Assembly (NCBI RefSeq): GCF_030811215.1
Contig: NZ_JAUSQM010000001.1
Location: forward strand, 744,001 to 808,000
Source: Nocardioides massiliensis
GTDB taxonomy: Bacteria > Actinomycetota > Actinomycetes > Propionibacteriales > Nocardioidaceae
Length of the DNA stretch: 64,000 nucleotides
Direction of reading: 5' to 3'
The notes under the pieces are model-generated. The model saw only the letters and a program-made list of their open reading frames with translations. It made no database searches and was not told where the DNA came from. The position numbers were made by a program, and so were the translations under genes. Within the stretch, counting starts at the first letter, position 1; the number at the start of each line of letters is the position of its first letter. Below are positions 47,245 through 56,086 of this stretch, piece after piece.

Positions 47245-48354
47245 TCAGCCGCGCGCGGCGGCGCGCTCGCGGCGGCGACCCACCTCGTACGAGGTGGTCG
47301 CGACGAGGAGCAGCAGGGTCAGCGGCAGGGCGAACCACAGCAGCGTCCCGCTCAGCACCGGCAGCGCGTCATGGCCGGTGGCGTCGAGGAGGACGTAGCC
47401 GACGTACGCCGCGAAGTAGGCCACCAGCAGCACGCCCTCCCACCGGGCGACCTCGAAGCCGGTGAAGACCAGGGGCAGCAGGACGACCGCGACAAGCACC
47501 ATCACGGGGAGGTCGAAGTTCACGGCGGCCGGGTCGACGGGCACCCGCGACGGCGCGATGATCGCGGTCAGCCCCATCACGGCGCCGATGTTGAAGATGC
47601 CGCTGCCGACGACGTTGCCGATCGCGATCTCGCGCTCGCCGCGGATGGCGGCGATGACGGAGGTCGCGAGCTCGGGCAGCGAGGTGCCGATCGCCACGAC
47701 CGTCAATCCGACCACCAGGTCGCTGAGCCCGAAGGCCGTCGCGACCTCGCGGGCGGCGGCGACGACGAGCTCGGCCCCGCCGAGCAACGCGGCGATGCCG
47801 AGGGCGATGACCAGCACGGCCATGGGCACACCGAGGCGGGGCTCGGCGGGGACGACGTCGGATCCCGCCACCGCGTCGGGGCCGACGGCCGGTGCGCGGG
47901 TCTGGCGCCGACTGGACCACACCGACCACGCGGTGTGGAGGACGAGGACAGCGAGGAGGAGCATTCCGTCGACGGTGCTGATCGAGCCGTCGAGGGCGAG
48001 CACGAGGAACAACACCGACATCGCGACGAGCACGGGGACGTCGATGCGGATCAGCGACGAGGTCGCCGCCACCGGCAGGATCACGGCCGCGAGGCCGAGC
48101 ACCAGCAGGACGTTGACGATGTTGCTGCCGACCACGTTGCCGACCGCCAGGCCGGGCGCGTCCCGCAGCGCCGCGCCGACCGAGACCGCTAGCTCCGGGG
48201 CCGACGTGGCGAAGGCGACGATCGTCAGGCCGACGACGAGCGGCGAGAGCCCGAGGCGTACGCCCAACGCGCTGCCGCCCCGCACCAACAGCTCGCCGCC
48301 GACGACCAGGAGCACGAGTCCGGCGACGCCACCGGCCAGAAGGATGACGCTCAT
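47245..48354 (-). CDS. Ca2+/cation antiporter (CaCA family, YrbG-like)
   Basis: A 369-residue membrane protein with two inverted repeats of five helices. The alpha-repeats are seen as AFATSAPELAVS with GNVVGSNIVNVLLVLG, and AIGTSLPELATS with GNVVGSGIFNIG. The acidic residues in ATSAPE and GTSLPE are the cation ligands. It exchanges Ca2+ for Na+ or H+ across the membrane. A TACGCT box lies 7 nt before ATG 48354, so it is probably leaderless. It diverges from a methyltransferase gene. Confidence 0.92.
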   Translation of the reverse strand: MSVILLAGGVAGLVLLVVGGELLVRGGSALGVRLGLSPLVVGLTIVAFATSAPELAVSVGAALRDAPGLAVGNVVGSNIVNVLLVLGLAAVILPVAATSSLIRIDVPVLVAMSVLFLVLALDGSISTVDGMLLLAVLVLHTAWSVWSSRRQTRAPAVGPDAVAGSDVVPAEPRLGVPMAVLVIALGIAALLGGAELVVAAAREVATAFGLSDLVVGLTVVAIGTSLPELATSVIAAIRGEREIAIGNVVGSGIFNIGAVMGLTAIIAPSRVPVDPAAVNFDLPVMVLVAVVLLPLVFTGFEVARWEGVLLVAYFAAYVGYVLLDATGHDALPVLSGTLLWFALPLTLLLLVATTSYEVGRRRERAAARG

Positions 48355-48414
48355 GGGCCAAAGCGTAGGGAAACCCACCTGACGCGCCGCTCCCCCGGGC
48401 CTAGCCTCGCGCCC

Positions 48415-49176
48415 ATGTCGTCCTCGAGCCCGGCCGGGCCGACCCGGTACGCCCACCTGGCATTCAACGCCCCGATGTCCACGGCGCGGGCCGACGCGCT
48501 GGTCTCGCGGCTGGCGGCCACGCGGCCGACGCGGGTGGTCGACATCGGCTGCGGGTGGGCCGAGCTGCTGATCCGGCTCGCGGCACGGGCGCCGGGGGTC
48601 GAGGCCGTCGGCCTGGACTCCGACGGCGCGCTGCTCGCCCGCGGACGGGCGGCCGCGGCGGAGCGGGGCGTCGCCGTACGGCTGGTGGAGGGGCCGGCCG
48701 ACGACCTCGTCGCGTCACTGGAGCCTGCCGACGTGGTGCTGTGCATCGGGTCGAGCCACGCGCTCGGCGCCGACCTCCCCGCGGCCCTCGCGGCGCTGTG
48801 GGAGCTGGTGCGGCCGGATGGACGGGTGGTGCTCGGCGAGGGGTTCTGGGAGCCGACCGGACCGGTCGACGAGACGCTGGTGTGGGACGACGTCCGGCAG
48901 CTGCCGGACCTCGCAGGGCTGGTGGATCGCGGCGTCGCGGCGGGGTTCGTCCCGCTGTGGGTCGAGCGGGCCAACGCCGACGAGTGGGACACCTTCGAGT
49001 CGGGCTACCTCGCCGACGTGGGCGAGTGGTTGGTCGCGGGTGCACCGGGGGCTGAGCCGGACGAGGTGGCCGAGCGCCGACGGGCGTACGACGAGCACCG
49101 CGAGCGATGGCTGCGCGGGTATCGGCACGGCCTGGGCTTCGCCTACGTCACCCTCGGACGGCCGGTCGGCAGCTGA
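48415..49176 (+). CDS. Class I SAM-dependent methyltransferase
   Basis: A 253-residue Rossmann methyltransferase with SAM motif VVDIGCGWAELLIRLAARAP (about 41-60), acidic residue of strand 2 in AVGLDSDG, and ADVVLCIGSSHALG (motif IV region). The C-terminal part is rich in Trp, Tyr and Asp/Glu and has no recognisable substrate domain. The leaderless ATG lies 7 nt after TAGCCT. The substrate is unknown. Confidence 0.85.
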   Translation: MSSSSPAGPTRYAHLAFNAPMSTARADALVSRLAATRPTRVVDIGCGWAELLIRLAARAPGVEAVGLDSDGALLARGRAAAAERGVAVRLVEGPADDLVASLEPADVVLCIGSSHALGADLPAALAALWELVRPDGRVVLGEGFWEPTGPVDETLVWDDVRQLPDLAGLVDRGVAAGFVPLWVERANADEWDTFESGYLADVGEWLVAGAPGAEPDEVAERRRAYDEHRERWLRGYRHGLGFAYVTLGRPVGS

Positions 49177-49220
49177 GGCGGCGGCGACATGTTCGCCGGT
49201 CTGCGCTCACTCGAGGCACC

Positions 49221-49302
49221 CTCGTCGACCGAAACAGCCCGCGGGAGGGGTCCATTTCGGTCGACGAGCGGGCGTTTCGGTACTCGGGCGGTGAATCAGC
49301 CC
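49221..49302 (+). repeat. Dispersed ~85-bp repeat, copy 3
   Basis: Reads TCGTCGACCGAAAC, then TTTCGGTCGACGAGCGGGCG, then CGGGCGGTGAATCAGCCC. It is the same plan and orientation as 15214-15300 read on the plus strand. It ends 2 bp before the zwf stop codon, between convergent genes. Confidence 0.7.
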
Positions 49303-49303
49303 G

Positions 49304-50716
49304 TCACCCCACCCGCCAGCCGCCGTCGGGGAGGTCGAGGGCGGGCTGGGGGCCCCAGGAGCCGCGGGGGTAGGGATGGACGTTGGGGCGATCGTCGAGG
49401 ACCGGCTGGCAGACCTCCCACAGCCGCTCGATCTCGTCGGAGCGGGCGAACAGCGTGTGGTCGCCGCGCAGGACGTCGAGCAGCAGCCGCTCGTAGGCCT
49501 CCAGCCCCTCGGCCTCGGGGACCTCCTCGGCCAGGTCGAGGCGCATGGTCGCGGTGGCGAGCGCCATGTCGGGGCCGGGGCGCTTGCCGCGCAGCTCGAG
49601 CTCGATGAGCGGCTCGTCGGCCAGGTCGAGCACGAGGTCGTTGGGGCAGGGCCGGTCCTCGGGGGCGAACATCGGCGACTCGGGCTCACGGAACCGCACC
49701 GTGATCTGCCGGTGTGTGGCGGCCATCGCCTTGCCGGTGCGCAGATAGAACGGCACGCCGCGCCAGCGGTCGTTGTCGACGAACGCCTCCAGCGCGACGA
49801 AGGTCTCGACCTCCGAGTCGTCGTCGACCCCGTCCTCGTCGCGGTAGCCGACGTACTGCCCCAGCACCACCCGGCCCGGGTCGATCGGGCGCAGGTCGTC
49901 ATAGACCGCGGCGCGCGCGTCCCGGATCGCCTCCTCGGAGAACGCGCCCGGATCCTCGAGCGCGACGTGCCCGAGCAGCTGGAGCAGGTGCGTGGAGACC
50001 ATGTCGCGCAGGGCGCCGGTGGACTCGTAGAAGGACCCGCGCCCCTCGATCCCGATCTCCTCCGGGACGTCGATCTCGACCCGTTCGACGTGGTGGCGTC
50101 CCCAGGCGGGCTCGAAGAACCCGTTGGCGAAGCGCAGCGCGAGGATGTTCTGCACGGCCTCCTTGCCCAGGAAGTGGTCGATGCGGAAGACCTGGTCCTC
50201 CTCGACAACCTCGCGCACGGTCGCGTCGAGCTCCCGGCTGGACTCCAGATCGAGCCCGAACGGCTTCTCGACCACGAGCCGGGCCCGCTCGGCGAGGCCC
50301 TCGCGGCCGATCATCTCCACCATCGACCGCAGGGCCGACGGGGGCACGGAGAGGTAGAGCAGGCGGCGTACGTCGTCGCCCAGCTCCTGCTCCGCGCTGC
50401 GCACCGCCGCGGCCAGGTCGGACCCGTCGTCGGCCTGGGAGGCGCAGAAGCCGATCCGTCCCAGCAGTTCCTCGAGCACGTCTCGGTCCAGGTCGTCGAC
50501 GGTCTCCTCGAGCCCGGCACGCACCTGGTCCCGGAACTCCGCGTCGGTGCCGGGCGAGTTGCGCCCGCTGCCGATCACGGCGTACGCCGCGGGCAACCGC
50601 CCGGCCGCGGCCAGCCGGTAGAGGCCCGGGAAGAGCTTGCGAGCAGCGAGGTCGCCGGTGGCGCCGAAGACGACGAGGACGTGGGGAGCCAGCGGCTCGG
50701 CCGATGCGGTGGTCAC
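49304..50716 (-). CDS. zwf: Glucose-6-phosphate dehydrogenase
   Basis: Oxidises glucose-6-phosphate to 6-phosphogluconolactone with NADP+. The 470-residue protein has the coenzyme motif [16 protein letters not shown] and the catalytic RIDHFLGKE (about 180-188), followed by [12 protein letters not shown]. The start is uncertain: GTG 50716 gives the family N-terminus, but the best ribosome site (GGAGG) is about 14 nt away. An upstream in-frame extension to 50782 has no family match. The usual pentose-phosphate neighbours (tal, opcA, gnd) are absent, so this may be a second, stand-alone isoenzyme. Confidence 0.92.
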   Translation of the reverse strand: MTTASAEPLAPHVLVVFGATGDLAARKLFPGLYRLAAAGRLPAAYAVIGSGRNSPGTDAEFRDQVRAGLEETVDDLDRDVLEELLGRIGFCASQADDGSDLAAAVRSAEQELGDDVRRLLYLSVPPSALRSMVEMIGREGLAERARLVVEKPFGLDLESSRELDATVREVVEEDQVFRIDHFLGKEAVQNILALRFANGFFEPAWGRHHVERVEIDVPEEIGIEGRGSFYESTGALRDMVSTHLLQLLGHVALEDPGAFSEEAIRDARAAVYDDLRPIDPGRVVLGQYVGYRDEDGVDDDSEVETFVALEAFVDNDRWRGVPFYLRTGKAMAATHRQITVRFREPESPMFAPEDRPCPNDLVLDLADEPLIELELRGKRPGPDMALATATMRLDLAEEVPEAEGLEAYERLLLDVLRGDHTLFARSDEIERLWEVCQPVLDDRPNVHPYPRGSWGPQPALDLPDGGWRVG

Positions 50717-50785
50717 TCCCCAGGGTGTTCCCTCCTGCTCCCAGCCCACACGCACAAGGCTCCTACGCACGGGGGCCCACACGCA

Positions 50786-50823
50786 CCGAGGCCCCCGGGT
50801 GCGGGTGCACGCGGGGGCCTCGG
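50786..50823 (-). terminator. Terminator of the secreted Lys-rich protein gene
   Basis: CCGAGGCCCCC and GGGGGCCTCGG form a perfect 11-bp stem with a 16-nt loop, 16 bp after the stop codon at 50840. Confidence 0.8.
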
Positions 50824-50839
50824 CCGGGAAGTCAGCGGG

Positions 50840-51574
50840 TCACTGGGTGACCTTCACCGTGATCCACGACGAGTGGACGTAGTCACCGAACGACGCGTTC
50901 GGCGTGTAGAACGCCTTGAACTTGTAGGTGCCGGGCTTCTTCTCCTGCACCTTCGAGGCGAACCGGTTGCCGAAGTCGTACTTGCCCTTGCTGGCGCTGG
51001 TCATCGTGACATACCACTTCGACGAGCTGCCGCCCTTGTTGCGGCCGCCCTGGTAGATGTCGACCCAGCCGACGTTGGCCTTCTTGCCCTTGTACTTCAC
51101 CGTGCCGAACAGCGTCGGCAGCTCGGAGTAGCTCATCGACTTCGAGATCGTGAACTTCGTCTGGTTGACCGTGAGCGCGGAGTTGTAGACCGCGACGCGG
51201 GTCTTGGCGATCTTGTTGCCGAACTTGGCCCGGACGAGGTACTTGCCCGGCTTGAGCGACGACGGCAGGCGGTAGACGGCCTTGCCCTTCTTGAGCCGGA
51301 CGACCTTCATCCGCTTCTTCTTGACGAAGAAGGCGACCTTGCCCTTGGCGGCCTTGCCGTTGTTGCGGACGACGGCGGTGACCTTCACGCCGGGCGCACC
51401 GTGGTGCGACCCCTTGGCCGAGCGCTTCAGGCCGATCTTGACCGCCGCGGCCTCGAACGTCGCGCTCGCGCCGGTGTCCGCAGCGCCGGCGGCACCCGCG
51501 GCGACGACGGAGGTCGGCACCACCAGCGCCACCGCGGTGACCGCGGCTGTGGTGATCTTTGACAGGACCCGCAT
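50840..51574 (-). CDS. Secreted Lys-rich Ig-like repeat protein
   Basis: A 244-residue exported protein with a signal peptide (about 1-32, cleavage after AGAA), then two beta-sandwich-like repeats of about 100 residues each containing Gly-Lys-x-x-x-x-Phe turns ([46 protein letters not shown]). This matches the pattern of bacterial Ig-like (Big) domains common in Nocardioides surface proteins. It is strongly basic and has no sorting signal. The AGGAG ribosome site is 6 nt before ATG 51574. Role unknown, perhaps adhesion or wall binding. Confidence 0.75.
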   Translation of the reverse strand: MRVLSKITTAAVTAVALVVPTSVVAAGAAGAADTGASATFEAAAVKIGLKRSAKGSHHGAPGVKVTAVVRNNGKAAKGKVAFFVKKKRMKVVRLKKGKAVYRLPSSLKPGKYLVRAKFGNKIAKTRVAVYNSALTVNQTKFTISKSMSYSELPTLFGTVKYKGKKANVGWVDIYQGGRNKGGSSSKWYVTMTSASKGKYDFGNRFASKVQEKKPGTYKFKAFYTPNASFGDYVHSSWITVKVTQ

Positions 51575-51716
51575 GCTGACTCCTCATGAGTACATGGGGT
51601 GCGGTCGCGTCGTCGTCGCGCGTCTGGCGCCCGAGCGGCGGCACGACCGGAAATCCCCCGATTTGGTGTGTGCAGGACCCAACCTATCCCCTTCCGTCGG
51701 TCGGGATAATCGCGAC

Positions 51717-52904
51717 ATGCCTGCTTCCCGCGTCCTGCCCACCGAGGAATCCGCCGAGCTGCTGCGTCTGGTGCGCCAGATCGTGCGCGAGCAGCTCGCA
51801 CCGCGCGCCGCCGAGGCGGAGGAGCACGCGGCGTTCCCGCGCGACGTCTTCGCCCTCCTCGGCGAGGCTGACCTGCTCGGGCTGCCCTACCCCGAGGCCC
51901 AAGGCGGCGGCGGCCAGCCCTACGAGGTCTACCTGCAGGTGTTGGAGGAGATCGGCAGCGCCTGGTCGAGCGTCGGTGTGGGTACGTCGGTGCACGCGCT
52001 GTCGTGCTTCGCCCTGGCCAACTACGGCACCCCGGAGCAGCAGGAGCGATGGCTGCCGGAGATGCTCGGCGGCTCGGTGCTCGGCGCCTACTGCCTCTCG
52101 GAGGCGCACGCCGGCTCCGACCCGGCGGCGATGCGCACCAAGGCGGTGCGCGAGGGCGACGACTACGTGCTCACCGGCGCGAAGGCGTGGGTGACCCACG
52201 GCGGCGAGGCTGACTTCTACACGGTGATGGCGCGGACGTCCGACCCCGCGACGAGCTCAGAGACCAAGGGCGGCGGCATCTCCTGCTTCCTCGTGCCGGC
52301 CGACGCCGAGGGGCTCTCGGCCGACCCCGCCGAGCGGAAGATGGGGCTGATGGGCTCGACCACCGCGACGATGCGTTTCGACGGCGTCCGCGTGCCGGTC
52401 GAGCGCCGCATCGGCGAGGAGGGGCAGGGCCTGCGCATCGCGCTGGCGGCGCTGGACTCCGGGCGGCTCGGCATCGCGGCCGTCGCCACCGGCCTGGCCC
52501 AGGGCGCGATCGACGCGGCGCTGGCCTATGCCCAGGAGCGCGAGGCGTTCGGCAAGCGGATCATCGACCACCAGGGGCTGGGCTTCGTGCTCGCCGACGC
52601 CGAAGCCGCCGTGCAGACGGCGCGCGCCATGACCCTGCACGCGGCGCGGCTCAAGGACGCCGGCCTGCCGTTCAGCCGGGAGGCGTCCATCGCCAAGCTG
52701 GTCGCGACCGACAACGCCATGAAGGTGACCACCGACGCCGTCCAGGTGCTCGGCGGCTACGGCTACACCCGCGACTTCCCGGTCGAGCGCTACATGCGCG
52801 AGGCGAAGGTGATGCAGATCTTCGAGGGCACCAACCAGATCCAGCGGATGATCATCGCGCGCTCCCTCGACAAGGGCGCCGACGCGACGATCCGGTCGCT
52901 CTGA
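51717..52904 (+). CDS. Acyl-CoA dehydrogenase
   Basis: A 395-residue flavoprotein of the acyl-CoA dehydrogenase family: [20 protein letters not shown] (FAD-binding strand), [22 protein letters not shown] (split as [13 protein letters not shown] and LGIAAVATG), [19 protein letters not shown], and catalytic Glu370 in FEGTNQIQ. It removes two hydrogens from acyl-CoA thioesters, passing electrons to ETF. A GATAAT box 6 nt before ATG 51717 indicates a leaderless message. No other fatty-acid or CoA genes are in its unit, so the chain-length preference is unknown. Confidence 0.94.
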   Translation: MPASRVLPTEESAELLRLVRQIVREQLAPRAAEAEEHAAFPRDVFALLGEADLLGLPYPEAQGGGGQPYEVYLQVLEEIGSAWSSVGVGTSVHALSCFALANYGTPEQQERWLPEMLGGSVLGAYCLSEAHAGSDPAAMRTKAVREGDDYVLTGAKAWVTHGGEADFYTVMARTSDPATSSETKGGGISCFLVPADAEGLSADPAERKMGLMGSTTATMRFDGVRVPVERRIGEEGQGLRIALAALDSGRLGIAAVATGLAQGAIDAALAYAQEREAFGKRIIDHQGLGFVLADAEAAVQTARAMTLHAARLKDAGLPFSREASIAKLVATDNAMKVTTDAVQVLGGYGYTRDFPVERYMREAKVMQIFEGTNQIQRMIIARSLDKGADATIRSL

Positions 52905-52912
52905 GGTCTCGA

Positions 52913-52931
52913 CCCTTCGACTCCGCTCAGG
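52913..52931. repeat. Variant of the dispersed CCCTTCGAC...GCTCAGG repeat
   Basis: CCCTTCGACTCCGCTCAGG lies 8 bp after the acyl-CoA dehydrogenase stop, followed by CCGCC / GGCGG arms (about 52949-52975). The whole stretch separates two convergent genes and may act as a terminator. Confidence 0.55.
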
Positions 52932-52978
52932 ACACCGCTTCGCTCGACCGCCAGAAAAGCGCTCGACCGGCGGAGGGG

Positions 52979-53383
52979 TCAGCGGCAGTCGGCGCAGGTG
53001 CCGGTCAGCTCGAGGGTGTGGATGACGTCGGCGTAGCCGTGCTCGCGGGCGACGGCGTCGGCCCACTTCTCGAACGCCGGACCGTCGACCTCGACGGTGG
53101 CACCGCAGGAGCGGCAGATCAGGTGATGGTGATGGTGCGCGGTCTCGCACCGGCGGTAGCGGGCCTCGCCGCCCTCGGCGCGGACCACGTCGACCTCCCC
53201 CGCGTCGGCCATCGCCTGCAACGCGCGATAGACGGTGGCCAGGCCGACCGTCTCACCGGCGTCGCGCAGCAGCTGGTGGATGTCCTGGGCGCTGCGGAAC
53301 TCGTCGGTGGTCGCGAGCACACCCGCGACCGCCCGGCGCTGGCGCGTGTCGCGCGGCGCGGCGTCGACCCGACTGACGGCCAC
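52979..53383 (-). CDS. Fur family regulator, Zur-like
   Basis: A 134-residue Fur-type repressor with an N-terminal winged helix (SAQDIHQLLRDAGETVGLAT; VYRALQAMADAG), a His-rich metal-binding loop (HHHHHLICRSCG) and structural zinc site Cys-x2-Cys ... Cys-x2-Cys (CRSC; CADC at the C-terminus). The histidine run and lack of typical Fur/PerR residues favour zinc sensing (Zur/FurB). GTG 53383 follows AGGAGGGATCG. No zinc uptake gene is adjacent, so targets lie elsewhere. Confidence 0.85.
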   Translation of the reverse strand: MAVSRVDAAPRDTRQRRAVAGVLATTDEFRSAQDIHQLLRDAGETVGLATVYRALQAMADAGEVDVVRAEGGEARYRRCETAHHHHHLICRSCGATVEVDGPAFEKWADAVAREHGYADVIHTLELTGTCADCR

Positions 53384-53511
53384 CGATCCCTCCTGTGCTC
53401 CATGGTGCGAACCCACCCCGGCTGCAGATGACGGTGGGTCCGGGCGAACGTGCCGCCCGGACCCACTCTGCCAGAGTGCCGGCACCGCCGGCCCCCGCTC
53501 GTTCTGTCGCG

Positions 53512-53790
53512 TCAGTTGCCGGCGACGGTGCGCTTGAGCGCGGTGGCCGCCTTGAACCCGGGGGTGTAGGTCTCGGCGATCTGGATCTCCTCGCCGGTCT
53601 GCGGGTTGCGGCCGGTGCGGGCAGCGCGGTGGCGACGCTCGAAGGTGCCGAAGCCGGCGACGGTCACGGCGTCGTCAGCAGCCACGCGCTCCGCGATGGT
53701 GTTGAAGACGGTCTCGACGACCGCGGTGGCGGTGCTGTTGTCGAGGTCGTGCGCGTCGGCGACGGCGGCGGCGAGTTCGCGCTTGTTCAT
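53512..53790 (-). CDS. hup: HU family DNA-binding protein
   Basis: A 92-residue HU protein with the full DNA-binding arm (GFGTFERRHRAARTGRNPQT, GEEIQI) and the FKAATALK C-terminus. It lacks the long Lys/Ala-rich tail of mycobacterial HupB. The ribosome site GGAGG lies 6 nt before ATG 53790. The stop of the upstream EthD-like frame overlaps the HU start (ATGA), but HU is expected to have its own promoter. Confidence 0.94.
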   Translation of the reverse strand: MNKRELAAAVADAHDLDNSTATAVVETVFNTIAERVAADDAVTVAGFGTFERRHRAARTGRNPQTGEEIQIAETYTPGFKAATALKRTVAGN

Positions 53791-54548
53791 CCAGTGCCTC
53801 CTGGGCTGTGGTGCAAGAAAGGTCGTTCAGGACCCGCCCACACTAGAGGCAGCGAGGCCAGAACCCGATATCGGCTGGTCGGGACGACGTCGATGCGGTC
53901 GTCGGCGAAGCGCCCGACGCTCTCCATCAGCACCGTCATCCGCCGGCCCAACTCGGCGTCGTCGCCGCCGCTGCCATAGAACGCGTGCAGGTCGGTCATG
54001 CCCTCCTCGCGGAAGGTCTCCTCGACGATCGCGGCTAGCTCCGGGGTGGTCGCCTCGAGCCCCGAGACGACCCGGTTCTGCACGTAGCCACTCGTGTCCT
54101 GGGTCTCCAGCGCGACCGCGGTGTGGTCGCCCAGCCAGCGCTGGACGAACGCGTCGTCGTCGATGTCGGGACGGCGGCGGATCAGGGCGACGTTGACGAG
54201 GCCGGGATCGCGCTCCCCTGCGCGGCCGGCCACCGGCGCGAGCGGCACCACCGTCTCGACCCGCCAGCCCTCCACCCGGGGCGCGCGCCTCCTCAGCACC
54301 GCAAGAGCGTCCGCACCGACATCGGAGGTCGCACCCTCGACCAGGTCGGCGAAGACGAACGCACTCGGCGGCGTCTCGAACGTGCTCAGGCGCAGCTGTG
54401 CCGCCGCGACGTGATCGTCGTCGAGGTTGACGCAGATCCCGCTCAACCGCAGGGCTTTGAGTGCCTCGGCGGCGTCCGTGCGGAGCCAGTCGGCGTACGA
54501 CGTCTCGGCGGGCCAGAGCGCGAAGGCCAACCGCGGGGTGCCGCCCAC
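53787..54548 (-). CDS. EthD-like dimeric alpha/beta-barrel protein
   Basis: A 253-residue protein. Its second half (VNVALIRRRPDIDDDAFVQRWLGDH as VNVALIRRRPDID and DAFVQRWLGDH) matches the EthD/ABM ferredoxin-like fold; the first half may be a second, degenerate copy. EthD-like proteins are common in actinobacterial steroid and ether degradation clusters and are thought to act as small decarboxylases, isomerases or helpers. The GTG start directly follows the SnoaL-like stop, so both belong to the operon with the AGAAC-N2-GTTCT operator at 55091-55102. The C-terminus runs through the HU ribosome site. Confidence 0.75.
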   Translation of the reverse strand: MGGTPRLAFALWPAETSYADWLRTDAAEALKALRLSGICVNLDDDHVAAAQLRLSTFETPPSAFVFADLVEGATSDVGADALAVLRRRAPRVEGWRVETVVPLAPVAGRAGERDPGLVNVALIRRRPDIDDDAFVQRWLGDHTAVALETQDTSGYVQNRVVSGLEATTPELAAIVEETFREEGMTDLHAFYGSGGDDAELGRRMTVLMESVGRFADDRIDVVPTSRYRVLASLPLVWAGPERPFLHHSPGGTG

Positions 54549-55061
54549 TCAGATCGCCGCGCGGCCGTCGTACGCCGTCCCGAGCTTGAGCTTCCAGCTG
54601 GGGATGTCCTTGGTCGAGTAGCTGAGCTCGAAGGTGCGCCGATAGCCGGTGTGGGCGATGCGCCACCCGTCGGAGGTGCGCACGTAGCGGTCGTCATAGA
54701 AGGCCGCGCCCTCGAGCACGTAGTCGAAGGCGGGCACGAGCACGCGGTCCTCGAGGTACCACGTCGCGCCGGCCCGGTCGGGGTCGCCGTCGAGGTGCAG
54801 GGTGATCTCGGGGTGGTGCACCTGGTGCAGGGAGATCAGGCCCGGGCCCATGTTGTCGCGCATGAAGGTGACGATGCCGTCGCGGTCGGTGAAGTCGAGC
54901 CCCCCGGCGTACGCCCCGGTCGCGTCGGGGACGAAGCAGGCGGCGAAGCCGTCCCAGTCCTTCGTGTCGAGGCAGCGCAGGTAGCGGTACTTCAGCTCGC
55001 AGATCGCGCGCCGGTCGGCTTCCTCGGCCAGCAGCCGGGCGACGTCGGACTGGTCGGTCAT
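54549..55061 (-). CDS. SnoaL-like (NTF2-fold) protein
   Basis: A 170-residue NTF2-like fold protein of the SnoaL_4/steroid isomerase-like group: ICELKYRYLRCLDTKDWDGF, CFVPDATGAYAGG and WRIAHTGYRRTFE. Such proteins act as ketosteroid isomerases, hydratases or dehydratases. ATG 55061 is chosen because GGAGGAG is 6 nt upstream; a GTG two codons earlier would overlap the ribosome site. First gene of a two-gene operon under a KstR-like operator. Confidence 0.82.
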   Translation of the reverse strand: MTDQSDVARLLAEEADRRAICELKYRYLRCLDTKDWDGFAACFVPDATGAYAGGLDFTDRDGIVTFMRDNMGPGLISLHQVHHPEITLHLDGDPDRAGATWYLEDRVLVPAFDYVLEGAAFYDDRYVRTSDGWRIAHTGYRRTFELSYSTKDIPSWKLKLGTAYDGRAAI

Positions 55062-55090
55062 GGGCACTCCTCCGCACCGAACGCGGAACT

Positions 55091-55102
55091 AGAACGCGTT
55101 CT
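55091..55102 (-). promoter_or_regulatory. KstR-like operator 1 (AGAACGCGTTCT)
   Basis: A perfect 12-bp palindrome 30 bp upstream of the SnoaL-EthD operon. Its flanks (AACGAGAAC-N2-GTTCTAGTTCCG in operon direction) match the site at 56046-56057 outside the 2-bp centre. The core fits the KstR consensus TNNAACNNGTTNNA of steroid genes in Mycobacterium and Rhodococcus. Confidence 0.7.
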
Positions 55103-55199
55103 CGTTGGCCGGACGCTAGGGGGCGCCCGCGCGGCCGGTCAAGGGTGCGGCCCGCTGGCCAGGAAGGGGCCGAGAGTGTGGCCACTATGCTCGGGCAGC

Positions 55200-55496
55200 G
55201 TGATCTTCAAGCGCGTCGGCGACGGCCGGCCCTACCCCGACCACGGGCTCACGCCCCGGGAGTGGGCCGAGGTGCCGCCGCGCGCCGTGCGCCTCGACGA
55301 GCTCGTCACCACCAAGGACACGCTGCAGCTCGCCGCGCTGCTCGACGAGGACTCCACCTTCTTCGGCGACCTCTTCGCCCACGTCGTGCAGTGGCGTGAC
55401 GACCTCTACCTCGAGGACGGGCTCCACCGCGCGCTGCGCGCCGCCCTGCAGCAGCGCACCGTCCTGCACGCCCGCGTCCACGTCGTGGAGGGCTGA
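55200..55496 (+). CDS. Conserved actinobacterial 98-residue protein (VapB-labelled family)
   Basis: A 98-residue protein starting MIFKRVGDGRPYPDHGLTPR, with a conserved LVTTKDTLQLAALLDEDSTF and LYLEDGLHRALRAALQQRTV. Similar proteins occur next to a LytR-C-terminal protein gene in many actinobacteria and are sometimes named VapB-type antitoxins. No toxin gene is present here, so that label is doubtful. A TATGCT box lies 8 nt before GTG 55200 (leaderless). The following gene begins 3 nt after the stop. Confidence 0.75.
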   Translation: MIFKRVGDGRPYPDHGLTPREWAEVPPRAVRLDELVTTKDTLQLAALLDEDSTFFGDLFAHVVQWRDDLYLEDGLHRALRAALQQRTVLHARVHVVEG

Positions 55497-55499
55497 GGC

Positions 55500-56012
55500 G
55501 TGCACCGGCGCACCGCCGTCTCGGCGACCACCCTGACCGTGCTCTCGCTGATCCTCGTGCTCGCGGCGGTGTGGGGTTGGAACGCGCTCTTCCCCGACCC
55601 GGCCGACGACGGCCCGGCCAACCCCGCCTTCGTCGCCCCCACCTGCACGCCGAGCACGGTCGAGGGTCGCCGCGTCCGCACCCGCGACATCACGGTGAGC
55701 GTCTACAACGCCGGCAACCGGTCCGGCCAGGCCGGCCGCGTCCTGACGGCACTGGAGAGCCGCGGGTTCCGCCCCGGCGCGCTCGGCAACGCCCCCGAGG
55801 GGACCGACGTCGCACGCGCCCAGGTGTGGGCGGCGAGCGAGGAGGACCCGGCCGCGCAGCTGCTCGCGCGCCACCTGGGACGACGTACGCCGATCGTGGT
55901 CCGTGACGGTATTGGCCCCGGGTTGACGGTGATGGTCGGCAACAACTGGAACCAGCTGGCGCGCGCCCCGCGTGCCATCAAGGTCGAGCCCGACGAGGAG
56001 ACCTGCGCCTGA
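55500..56012 (+). CDS. LytR C-terminal-domain membrane protein
   Basis: A 170-residue protein: short cytoplasmic end, one membrane helix (about 8-30), then a LytR_C domain outside (ITVSVYNAGNRSGQAGRVLT, ALESRGF; LTVMVGNNW). The domain is found as an extra part of LytR-CpsA-Psr wall-polymer ligases but here stands alone. Two cysteines (about 46 and 169) could form a disulfide. Paired with the preceding gene in one transcript. Confidence 0.85.
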   Translation: MHRRTAVSATTLTVLSLILVLAAVWGWNALFPDPADDGPANPAFVAPTCTPSTVEGRRVRTRDITVSVYNAGNRSGQAGRVLTALESRGFRPGALGNAPEGTDVARAQVWAASEEDPAAQLLARHLGRRTPIVVRDGIGPGLTVMVGNNWNQLARAPRAIKVEPDEETCA

Positions 56013-56045
56013 CGCGGCGCACCCGGCTGCCCGACCCGCGAAACG

Positions 56046-56057
56046 AGAACTTGTTCT
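56046..56057 (+). promoter_or_regulatory. KstR-like operator 2 (AGAACTTGTTCT)
   Basis: A palindrome 30 bp upstream of the FAD-dehydrogenase ATG, centred where the -35 region would be (TACCCT at 56075-56080 is the leaderless -10). Flanks AACG and AGTTCCG are the same as at operator 1. A bound repressor here would block RNA polymerase. Confidence 0.7.
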
Positions 56058-56086
56058 AGTTCCGCTCCCAGCCGTACCCTCCGCGC

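Noticed and set aside
46756-47465. Small frames over the SRP RNA and tRNA-Ser region
   Set aside because: They overlap stable RNA genes and have no homologous features.
55200-55496. Toxin-antitoxin module
   Set aside because: Although the family is sometimes labelled VapB, no toxin gene lies next to it; its neighbour is a LytR-C protein.
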